Under the pieces are notes generated by a model that was not told where the DNA came from, made no database searches, and saw only the letters and a program-made list of their open reading frames with translations. A DNA stretch of 22,566 bases from CALLVY01 sp937899855. Its GTDB lineage: Bacteria; Bacteroidota; Bacteroidia; Chitinophagales; Saprospiraceae. Positions 7,101 through 16,400 of the stretch are shown one piece after another; the first letter of the stretch is position 1, and every line of letters begins with the position of its first letter. Made by a program: the position numbers and the translations under genes. The stretch is from NCBI GenBank assembly GCA_039820405.1, contig JBCBQC010000102.1, forward strand, positions 1 through 22,566. Reading direction: 5' to 3'.

Positions 7101-10100
7101 CCGTCGACCAGCCGGAAGGTGGTTCGCAAAATGTCGTGCCGGGCCACTACCTTTTGCAGGCTTTGCTCCAGGGCCTCGAAGTCGAGCTCGCCCTCGATTA
7201 GGAAGCTACCCGGTACGTTGTATACCGTAGTGGCCCCTTCGAACTGGGAGAGCAACCAGGTCCGTTTTTGAGCCGGGCTGGCTTCGTAGTCCGCACTTTC
7301 CGCAACGGGTTCGATGCCCTGGTAAGATTGTTCTGGGACCGTCAGCAACTTGCGCACCAAGAGTCGGGGACTGGGGTGGAGAAGCACCTCCTGAATGGGA
7401 ATACTGCGCTCAAATTCGCGTTGGATCCGAAGTACCAAACTGATGGCCTTGAGCGAGTGACCACCGTGGTCGTAAAAATTACTATTGACGCCGATGCTTG
7501 GATCTTCCAAAACGGATTGCCACAGCGCAATCATCCGTTCCTCCTCGGGGCTCACGGTGCCAGCGTCCTCTTCCGCTTCACCGGACGCCAGCGGTTGGGG
7601 TAAGGCCTGACGATCAATTTTACCATTGCTCGTCAGGGGAAAAGCATCCAGGGCGACGAAATGACGGGGAATCATGTAGACGGGCAGGTAGCGCGTCAGA
7701 TAGTCGCGGAGGGTTTCGGCAGTACGACAACCCACCGCCGACGTAAAGTAAGCGATCAGCACCGTCTGCTGGCGGGCATCGGAGCGGGCCAGTACCCGTA
7801 CCTCTTTGACGTCGGGATGTTGGGCAATCCGGTGTTCAATCTCCCGCAGCTCGACCCGGATGCCCCGAATCTGTACTTGCTCATCAATCCGCCCCAAAAA
7901 TTCCAATTCTCCCGCTTCGGTCCACCGCCCCAAATCACCGGAGAGGTAGAGGCGCCGCTCGTCGTCGGCTTGGGCGAAAGGATTGGTAATAAATTTCTTA
8001 GCCGTCAAATCGGGGCGGTCCAAGTAGCCTTCCGTCAGGCCCAAACCCGCAATCGCAATTTCTCCCGCTGCCCCCTGGGGCAGAAGGCGATGCTGGCCAT
8101 CCAGGATGTAGACCCGCGTATTCTTAAAGGGCTCCCCAATGAGGATACTGCCCCGCCGCTGGTAATCCGCCGCCCGCTGGGGATCGACCTTGTGGAAGGT
8201 CGCCCCGATACAAGCCTCACTGGGACCGTAGCCATTGTAAAAGGCCTTGGTACGGGCGTAGTACAGCGTCTCCCGCAAGGCCGCCGCCTCCCCCGTTGAG
8301 ATGATGTGGCGCAGGGTGGGCAGGGGATGTTTGTCCAACAGTTGGAGAAAGGCGGGGGTAAATATGGCCGTACTTACGGCTTCTTCCTCCAGGAGTTGCA
8401 AGAGCCGCTCGGGGTTGGATTTTTCCAGGGGTCCGGCAATGATCAGACTTCCGCCCGACAGCAGTGCCATGCCAATTTCCACCAGTGAACTGTCAAAATG
8501 CAGACCCGCCAGGTGAAGAACCGCCTCGCGATCGCTCAACTTCATATAATCGTTGTGGTACTGAATCCGGTCGCTGATGCTCTCGTGCCGAATCGGAATG
8601 CGCTTGGGTTTGCCACTGGTGCCCGAAGTGTGAATTAGGTAGGCGATTGCCACGGGTGCCACCCGTGGCGGAGCCTCGGCAGTGGGATGCCACTCCAGTT
8701 GGAGCGTCTCCACCGTCAGCACGGGCCAGTCCAGATCGGGCAGTCGCTCCCGCAAGTCGGCCGTTGTCAGCACCAGGCTCACCGCCGCCGCGTCGAGGAC
8801 TTCCCGGCTACGGGCGGCAGGATACTGAATGTCGATCGGGACGTAAATGGCCCCCAGCTTCCACAGCGCGAGCAGGCTAGCTACCGACCATACCGAGCGG
8901 TCCATAAACAGCCCCACCCGCGTTTGGTAGGCAATGCCCTGGTGTTGCGCCAAGTGCTGGGCCAGCGCCGTAGCGGTCCGGTCGAGCTGGGCGTAGGTCC
9001 ACCGCTCTTTGCCAGTAACCAGCGCCAGCCGCTCGGGCTCTTGCTGGGCCCAGTTGGCCACGATCTCGTGAAAGGCCAGTGGGGCGTAGGCTTTACGCTG
9101 GCCCGACCAGTTTAGCAATTGCTGCTTCTCGACCACGGGAACGATGGCTAAGTCAGCGACGAGCAAATTGGGGTCGGCAATCATTTGATCCGCGATCAGC
9201 AGTACTTGTTGCCCCAGCCGCTGCATCGCAGCTTCAGCATAGCGGCCGGTGTTGTAGGTAAAGGTAAAGTCGATGGTTTCGGCCGTCGTCACGTGCATAC
9301 TGAAATCGTAATCGACTTCTTCTCGGTGTTGGCTGGCTTCGACCCGCCACGAACCCGTGCCCAATTCCTCGTCCTCCGCCGGTGTTTCACTCGCCGTTAG
9401 GTCGTTACCCAGCACCAGCAAGTGATCGATCAGTGCTTTTTTGAGCGGGGTGGCGGCCTGAATTTCGGCCAAGGAGCAGTAATTGTATTTTTCCGCCGCG
9501 AGATTGTCCTGCTGAATTTGCCGCAGCAAATCGCCCAGCCGAGTCTCCGCACCGTAGCGGATACGTACGGGCAGGGTGTTGATAAACAAGCCCACCATCG
9601 AGTCGATCCGCTTGATCTCGGGGGGACGCATCGAAGATATTTTGCCAAACACGACATCCCGACGGTCATTATGCCGGGTCAGCAGGAGGCCCCACAGACC
9701 GAGGATGAGGGTGTTGAGCGTTACCCGCTGCTGGGTAGCCATCTGGGCCAGGTGCTGGGAACGGGCTGGCCCCAGGTGTAGAAAATATTCCCCCTGTTGG
9801 GTGGAGCCCTCCGTTTGGGGAGGATAGCTGGGGCAGAGCGTGGCGCGTTGTTCGTAGCCAGCCAATTGCTGCTTCCAGTGTTCCATGGCGGCGGCTTTGT
9901 CCTGGCGCCGCAGCCATTGGATGAATCGCTTGTAGGGCAGTGCGGGAGGCAGATCCGGCTGCTGGCCCGCTTCTAAGCAGGAGTAGATGTACCCAAATTC
10001 GTTGATGACTTTGGTAAAGCTCCAACCATCAAAAAGGATGTGGTGAAAAGCCCAGTATACCCGATAGCGACCTTCGGCGGTACTGAAGAGGTGAATCCGC

Positions 10101-10468
10101 ATCAGGGAATCTTTGGTCAGGTCAAAATTGCGGCGCTTTTCACGCGCGCTAAATTCCTCAAAAAACTGCGCCTGCGCCGCCGCGTCCAAATCGCGCAAAT
10201 CCCGACGATGAAATTCCGCTCGCCGATCCTTGATGACCACCTGGTACGCTTGCTTCAAACCCTCGTACACAAAAGCCGTCCGCAAAATGGAATGGCGATC
10301 GAACAGGTGCGCCAGACTGTCCTCAAACAACGCGGCATCCAGTCTTCCCGAAACCTCGTAAGACAGTTGGGAAAAATACGCACTCGACGAGCGGTCCGTG
10401 ATGGAATGGTACAAAAAGGCTTCCTGTAGGGGCGACAAGGGGTAAATATCCTGCGATTGCTTTTTCAT
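4112..10468 (-). CDS. NRPS C: C-A4-T-C-A5-T, no release domain
   Basis: 2118 residues, two complete modules. C (8-445, HHILFDGWS at 142-150) opens with an LSPLQEAFLYH motif of DCL type. A4 (465-960) has pocket residues D659 S660 V663 I702 I723 T725 G746 I754 G755 K950, with no substrate I can name. T (975-1043) has HGGHS with the pantetheine serine S1005. The second C (1060-1500, SPAQKRTW and HHIISDGWS) is of LCL type. A5 (1522-2020) has D1716 V1717 W1720 Q1759 M1788 A1790 Q1814 D1822 G1823 K2011. The last T (2036-2104) has IGGHS with S2069. The protein ends 14 residues later with no thioesterase, reductase or terminal C. Two core motifs are unusual: HTSGTSGKPKR in A4 (final G to R) and YRSRDLGRW in A5 (YRTGDL expected). 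The ATG is five bases after the NRPS B stop, with GGAG only one base before it. Confidence 0.93.
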   Translation of the reverse strand: MKKQSQDIYPLSPLQEAFLYHSITDRSSSAYFSQLSYEVSGRLDAALFEDSLAHLFDRHSILRTAFVYEGLKQAYQVVIKDRRAEFHRRDLRDLDAAAQAQFFEEFSAREKRRNFDLTKDSLMRIHLFSTAEGRYRVYWAFHHILFDGWSFTKVINEFGYIYSCLEAGQQPDLPPALPYKRFIQWLRRQDKAAAMEHWKQQLAGYEQRATLCPSYPPQTEGSTQQGEYFLHLGPARSQHLAQMATQQRVTLNTLILGLWGLLLTRHNDRRDVVFGKISSMRPPEIKRIDSMVGLFINTLPVRIRYGAETRLGDLLRQIQQDNLAAEKYNYCSLAEIQAATPLKKALIDHLLVLGNDLTASETPAEDEELGTGSWRVEASQHREEVDYDFSMHVTTAETIDFTFTYNTGRYAEAAMQRLGQQVLLIADQMIADPNLLVADLAIVPVVEKQQLLNWSGQRKAYAPLAFHEIVANWAQQEPERLALVTGKERWTYAQLDRTATALAQHLAQHQGIAYQTRVGLFMDRSVWSVASLLALWKLGAIYVPIDIQYPAARSREVLDAAAVSLVLTTADLRERLPDLDWPVLTVETLQLEWHPTAEAPPRVAPVAIAYLIHTSGTSGKPKRIPIRHESISDRIQYHNDYMKLSDREAVLHLAGLHFDSSLVEIGMALLSGGSLIIAGPLEKSNPERLLQLLEEEAVSTAIFTPAFLQLLDKHPLPTLRHIISTGEAAALRETLYYARTKAFYNGYGPSEACIGATFHKVDPQRAADYQRRGSILIGEPFKNTRVYILDGQHRLLPQGAAGEIAIAGLGLTEGYLDRPDLTAKKFITNPFAQADDERRLYLSGDLGRWTEAGELEFLGRIDEQVQIRGIRVELREIEHRIAQHPDVKEVRVLARSDARQQTVLIAYFTSAVGCRTAETLRDYLTRYLPVYMIPRHFVALDAFPLTSNGKIDRQALPQPLASGEAEEDAGTVSPEEERMIALWQSVLEDPSIGVNSNFYDHGGHSLKAISLVLRIQREFERSIPIQEVLLHPSPRLLVRKLLTVPEQSYQGIEPVAESADYEASPAQKRTWLLSQFEGATTVYNVPGSFLIEGELDFEALEQSLQKVVARHDILRTTFRLVDGVLRQKVRAYRADFFQLVEVDLRSSAQQEQALEERMAAEYSTPFDLERGPLLRAYLLRLSDQRQLFLFTLHHIISDGWSIQLFFKELLAGYAAFQTGEKPTLATLPIQHKDYTHWLYQQLRGEGLSASREYWHAQFADEIPVLEFPTDKRRPANKTFRAQEIPLTIPSDLYRRVRDFGQQQDLTVFTLLLGALKLLLGRYAQQSDVVVGTVIAGRERAELVDQMGFFSNTLALRTRFSPEDRIDQFLERVKTVVQGAFQHQSFPFEYLIDELPVKRDVRRSPIFDVMMTHQNADLFTSETPKVAGLDIQHYGLGTTSTAKFDLELVFTEYEAQLEASIVFNSDLFLTATLERFGQQYLKVLEALCTSSEGRVGDIEIISVAERQALVYDWNDTEVPTGERTFVDLFAEQVAATPNNVALNCEERERTYRQMAEFSNQVAHYLREERGIRAGQVVVYYGPRNEWWLMAVLGIMKAGAVYLPVSTKGAQDRTRYMLGEVAADLVLTDGQPFDVVGDIPQLDLAEIRRGDWSTADAREHWPAWNDLAYVLFTSGSTGRPKAVGIEHRSMANHVLSKRDELTLNEDTIIAQTGAAFFDVSIWQSFSALVAGGYTRIYPDEVVMDPLRLLRELDYDEVTIFQAVPSHLASLLETLRRYKPGITFGHLRYMMCAGEVFPPALLEEWFKHFVFVTVINQYGPTEACDGVCAEYLRAPSKQGTVPIGRPHQNVRIYIMDDQQRLCPVGVKGEIYIAGLGLARGYLNRPDLTEAAFLPDPFYPGERMYRSRDLGRWTAAGVLECFGRNDGQVKIRGHRIELAEVEQAFYRLPFVGKVAIIQRGDMDTGKYLSAYFTLREGMMATTTETRKRLAEFIPAFMIPEQLQILATMPRTASGKIDRRRLPEVERMAEGKVGREIVLPTSDTESTLLDIWRAVLGQEQISTDDNFFEIGGHSFKAIKIQTLVHKQMGIQLTIKAIFTHSDIQAQAAHIDALQSVVEWSDAV

Positions 10469-10473
10469 GCTCC

Positions 10474-13400
10474 TTAGCTGTTGATAATTTGGTTGATGAT
10501 GTCCAACTCCTCACTCTCGATGCCATCGAAGTCGTCGAAGTCCAGCCCGTCGTCCTCGGCCTCTTCCAGGGGCTGGAGAAAGGCGACCAAATCGGCGAGC
10601 AATGGCTGCATAAAGATGTCTTTGATCTCCAAGCCGTAATCGGCTTGGTACAGATAGGCAATGATCTGCATCGCTTGTACCGAGTCTCCACCCAAGCTAA
10701 AGAAGTCATCGTTGAGCCCGATGGGGCTGATCTTCATGACCTGTTCAAAGGCTTCGACCAGTAATTTTTCTTCGGGACGCTCGGCGCGCGTAAGTTGGCC
10801 TTGGTGGGCACGTAGCGCCGTCTGGGGATCGGGCAGCGATCGACGGTCGATCTTGCCGTTGGGCAATTGGGGCAATTGCGTCAGCTCGATCAAAAAGTGG
10901 GGCATCATGTAGCTGGGCAAAACCCCTTCCAACACCGGCCGCAATTGCTCCTTCGTCGCCCCCGCCGCCAGCAGCACGTAAGCCGCCAAACTCACCCCCT
11001 GCTCACTCTCCCAAGGCAATACCACCACTTCGTCCACCACTTCCTCCAACCGAATGATCGCCTCGATCTCTTCCACCTCCACTCGGTAACCCCGCACCTT
11101 CACCTGATGATCCCGACGACCCAAAAATTCCAATTCGCCCTCGGGCAACCAACGCGCCAAATCCCCCGTTCGGTAGAGGCGCAAACCCGCATCCTGCGGG
11201 TGGGCCACAAAGCGTTCCGCCGTCAATGCTGGCCGCCGCCAGTAACCCGCCGCCAGCCCCGCTCCCGCAATACACAACTCCCCAATCATTCCCATTCCCG
11301 CAGGCCCATCGTGAAGGTCCAATACGTGCAATTCGGTATTCGCAATCGGCCGACCGATGTTGCTACCCGCCAACTGCGCCGCCAGCAAAGCCGCAATATT
11401 CTCGCGATCGATCACCCGATTGGCCACCCCAATGGTTGCCTCGGTCGGGCCGTACTCGTCGACGAAAATGACGGGACCGGGACTGAGCTCCAGGTATTTT
11501 TGTACATCGTCCAAGCGAATCTTTTCTCCCCCCAAAACGATCATCCGTAGGGCCAAGTCCCCACTCGCGATCACAAACCGGGGATCGTTGACCAGTACCT
11601 TAAAGGCACTCGGCGTAATTTTCAACAGGCGGATTCGATCCCTTTGTAGAATCTCCAGCAAATCCTCGGCAACAAGGAAATCACTCTCCGGCAGAATCGA
11701 CAAGCGGGCTCCATTGACCAGGGGCGTCCAGATGCTCGTGTAGCTCAAATCAAAAGCCATCGAGGACAGCAGGACGCTGTGGTCGGTCGCTCCAAGTTGG
11801 TAGGTATCGCGATTGTGCAGCAGGTAGTTGACCAAGGAGGCGTGGCGAATCTGTACGCCCTTGGGCTGTCCGGTTGAGCCGGAGGTGTAGATGGTATACA
11901 TCACGGCCTGGGGGTCCACCGTAATGGCGGGAGCCAGAGCCGAATGGCTCGCCCAATCGAGCGCTGCCAAATTGACTCGGGGGCAATCCCCACTGTCTAC
12001 CTCGTCGTGATCGAAGAGGAGGAGCCGCGCCGCACTGTCGGTCAGGATGTACTGCATCCGAGCCGTGGGAAAACTGCGGTCGATGGCCAGATAAGAAGCC
12101 CCCGTTTTGAGAATGCCGATCATCAGGGCGATGGCTTCCGGGGAGCGTTCCATCCGCAGGGCAATGCGATCCCCCGGCTGTACGGTGTAGCGCGCCAGCA
12201 GACACTGCGCCATCTGGTTGGTGTATTGATCCAGCTGCTGATAAGTCCAGTGTTGGTGCCCGTCGGTCAGGGCAATGGCTTGGGGATTTTTGATGACCTG
12301 CTCCCCCAGGAGGTCCAGGACGTGGACCGCAGGCCACTCCCTTTGCGTGGCGTTGATTTGGGAGATAAAGTGGCCTTCGTTGGGTCGGATCAGCGACCAA
12401 GAAGCAATCGGTGCCTCGGCCTCGGCCATCACGCGGTCGAGTAGTCCGTCCAGATGACGCGCCACGTTGTCCATATAAGCCGCATCAAAGGCCCGAGCGT
12501 TGTATTCCAAGTCGATGTTGATCTGATCGGCGGTGTAGGCCACTACGCACAAATCGAAATTGGCGTGTTCAAAAGCGCTGACTTCTCCGGTGATTTCCCA
12601 AAGTCCCTTCGTCGGCGCCGTACGTCCGGCTTCCGCCACGTTCTGCACCACGAAGCTGTGGTCGAGCAGACCTTGCTGCAACACCGATTGCTTTTGAATT
12701 TTGGTAAATGCACAGTAATGATGGGGCTGGCTGTCTAAAAATTCCGCTTGCTGCTGGCGCAACAAATCGAGGAAGGATTGTTCCCCCCGGTACTGTAGCC
12801 GAACCGGGATGGTGTTGACGAAAAGTCCGGTCATCTGTTCGATGCCTTCCAATTCCGGTGGTCGTCCCGCCACCGTTTTGCCAAAGACGACATCCTGGGT
12901 ATAATTATAACGCGCCAAAAGCAAAGCCCAAGCGGTCTGTAAAAACAAACTGGGCGTCACGTGCCACTGGCGACAGCGGTCGTAAATGGCTTGCGTACGA
13001 GCCGGGGTCAAAGTCACCGAAGTTCGCGCCAGACTAAAGGCCTCGTCGCGTTGGGCTGCTTTGCTCCGGTGGCCCAAGCCCGTCGTCCGCTCAAAGCCCC
13101 GTAGGTATTCCTGCCAGTAGGCTTCCGCTCCGGTTTGATCCTGAGTCGATAACCAGTCGATAAAGTCGCGGTAGGGTCGTACCGTGGGCAGTTGGGGAGG
13201 GGTACCTTCCTGGGCCGCGCGGTATATTTCGAGAAATTCTTCCACCAGTACGCCAAAGCACCAGCCGTCCATCAGGATGTGGTGACTCGTCCACACGAAG
13301 TGGAAATGCCGGGGACTCGTTCGCAAAATGGAGACCCGCAACAGGGGCCCCTTTGCCAAGTCAAACAAGTGCCCACGATCCGCTTCGAGGTAGGCCTCGA

Positions 13401-16400
13401 TCTTACGCTCTTGCTCCGCCGTCGAAACCACGGAATAATCTTCGTAACGCAGGTCGATTTCCGCCGAGCGCAGTACGATCTGCCAGTTGCGGTCCCCCAG
13501 CTTATCGCGGAAAACGGTCCGGAGAATCGCGTGACGCGCCACCAGCTTTTCCAAACTGTCGCGTACCTGATCGACCTCCAATGGGCCTTCGATGGGATAG
13601 GCGACTTGGTAGAGGTAGGCCGTGGAATCGGGTTGACTCAGAGCTTGGAAATACAGGGCTTCCTGCATGGGGGAAAGCGGGTAAAAATCCGCTACCCCAT
13701 TCGGATATTCGGCTTGTAGCTGCCGTTCCAATTGTTCGTCCCGCGTGCTGTGGCCCGGGGTGGATTGCAACAAGTTGCGCAGCGCCGTTTCGTAGGCCCG
13801 CGCCAGTTGTTCGATCCGCTCGCGGCGGTGTGCGCTACGGTCGTATTGAAACCGCAAGGACAGGACATTGTCCTCGATCCAAGCGTTGACGGAAAGCCCA
13901 AAAGTAGGTTTTTCATCCGGATGACTGCTCGGCCCCAGATCGGCATCCAAAGCCCGCAGAATGGCTCCTTCTTCCGTCGTTTCTTCAAAAGCACCGAGGT
14001 AATTGAACAACAGATTGGGCCGGGAAGCGGCCGGGCCTTCCAGAGGTTCCCGAGCCAGGCCTTGGAGGATACCGTAGCCAATGCCCTGGTTGGGAATGGC
14101 CTTGAGCTGTGTTTGTACGGCCTTGATCCACTCGGTCCATTCTCCACCAGCCCCGCTGGGCAGGGTACAGGGATACAGGCTGGTAAACCAACCGATGGTC
14201 CGACTGATCTGAAGGTCGGGAAAAAGCTCCACTCGACCGTGCCCTTCCAACATCAGGGCCACTTGCTCTAGCCCCCAAGTCCGCTGTACCGCACGGCCCA
14301 GTAGCGCCACCAGCAAGGTGTTCAACTCCGTACCGTAGGCCTTAACCGTCCGCATCCGCAATTGTTGGGTATCCCCCACGGACAAGTTGATGGTCGTAGC
14401 GGTCACGCCCTCCGCCGTATCCGGTTCGAGGGGAATGACCTTCCCCGCTACACGCTGCGACCAGTAATCCCGATCCGTCGCTAGGGATTCGCTACCGGCG
14501 TAGGCTTGCAAGGCCTTCGCCCAGCTTTGGTAGCTGTCCGTTTTGGGTGGCAATTCCAGCGGCTGCCCCTGCCGAACTTGTTCGAAAAGCAGTTGGAGGT
14601 CCTCCATAAAAATCCGCCAGGAAATGCCGTCAAAGACCAAGTGGTGGACGACGATCAGCAATTGATCCCCCTGGCGATCACGGAAGATGGCGGCCTGTAG
14701 CAAGGGGCCTTGATCGAGTTGGAAAGCCGACTGTAGCTGTTCGCTCAGTTCGCGGCGTCGGGCGGGTACGTCGGCTTCTTGGCGGAGGTCAAAACTGAGG
14801 AGGCGTGGCCGAAGTGCGGCATCCTCGATCCGAGCCCGCCACTGCCCCTGGGCATCGCGCGCAAAGGTGCTGCGCAGGCCATCGTGGTGTTCCAGTAATT
14901 TTTGTAACACCCGCCGGACCTCCTCTTCGCGGAGGGGAATCTGACTGGTAAATAGTTCGGCGTGGTTAAAATGCTCGGGATGCTGGAGGGGCAGTTGAAA
15001 AAATTCTTGCTGGATCGGACTCAAAGGATAGGCCCCCTTTACGACACCCTGCTCCGCCAGGGCCCGCAGCGGCTTGAGCTGCGTCAGCAACTGTTCGATG
15101 ATGGGATATTTAAATATCGACTTGACTTCGAGGGCGTAACCCTGCCGGTACAGTCGCGAAACGATTTGAATGGCCTTGATCGAATCACCACCGACGTAGA
15201 AAAAGTCGGTATCCAAGTCAACGGGGCACTGCAGACATTGGGCAATGGTCTGGCACAGCAATTGACCTTCCGGGCTCCGGGGCATCCGCCCCTCAGTGGG
15301 CCGTTCGGCAGACTGTTCCAAGCCTTGCAGGAGCTGCGCTTTGTCTACCTTACCGTTGGCCGTCAGTGGAAAGGCTTCCCAATACAGCAGACGCTGGGGA
15401 ATCATGTAGGCGGGCAAATGCTCCCGCAGCGATTGACGCAGTATGCGTTCGTCCACTTCCACCGCTCCCTCGACAAAGGCGCAAAGTACCGCGGATCCAT
15501 CCCGCTGGACCTGATCCACCACCACTCGCTTGGCAGCAGTCAGCGCCCGAATGCCACGGGCAATTTCCTGCGGCTCCACCCGGATGCCACTCAACTGCAA
15601 TTGATCGTCGATCCGACCGCAAAATTCCAATTCTCCCGCTGCGTTCCAACGCCCCAAGTCACCGGTGCGGTACCACTGTCTTTCGTAGGCAAAGCGCGCG
15701 TAGGGGTTGGGAGCAAACTTATCCGCCGTTAGGTCCGAACGTTTCCAGTAGCCCTGACTCAGGCCCGTTCCCGCCACGCAGATCTCTCCGATTCGCCCCT
15801 CGGGCAGCAATTCCAGCTGGGGGCCCACGATGTATACCGAAGTGTTGGCGAAGGGCTTGCCGATCGGAATGCCGCCGGCCTTTTGGTAGGCCACTCGTTT
15901 GCTGGGATCCACCCGGTGAAAGGTCGCCCCAATGCAGCACTCCGTTGGTCCGTAGCCGTTGTAAATCGCCAGCCGATCCGCAAAACGCAGGGCATCCTCC
16001 GTGAGGATGGCTTCCCCAGTGGAAATGACTTTGCGCAATTCGGTCTGCTCGACGCGGTCCAGCAGCCGCAAATAGGCCGGTGGAAAGATGGCGGCGTTTA
16101 CCCGTTGTTCCTTTAGAAAGGTAAGCAAGCGATCGGTGTTCTCCTTGAGCGCTTGCCCGGCCACTACCAGGGTGCCGCCCGAGAACAGCGGCATCAAAAT
16201 CTCAACCAACGAGGCGTCGAAGGCGAGGGAGGCGAGGTGCAGAAAACGTTCGCCCACTGCCATCTCCAAGTATTCGTTGTGAAACAAAATCTGGTTGAGA
16301 ATACTTTCGTGGCGAATGGGAACACCCTTGGGCCGCCCGGTCGTCCCGGAAGTATAAATCAGGTAAGCGGTGTCGCTCAACTCCAAGCCCCGTGGTTCTT

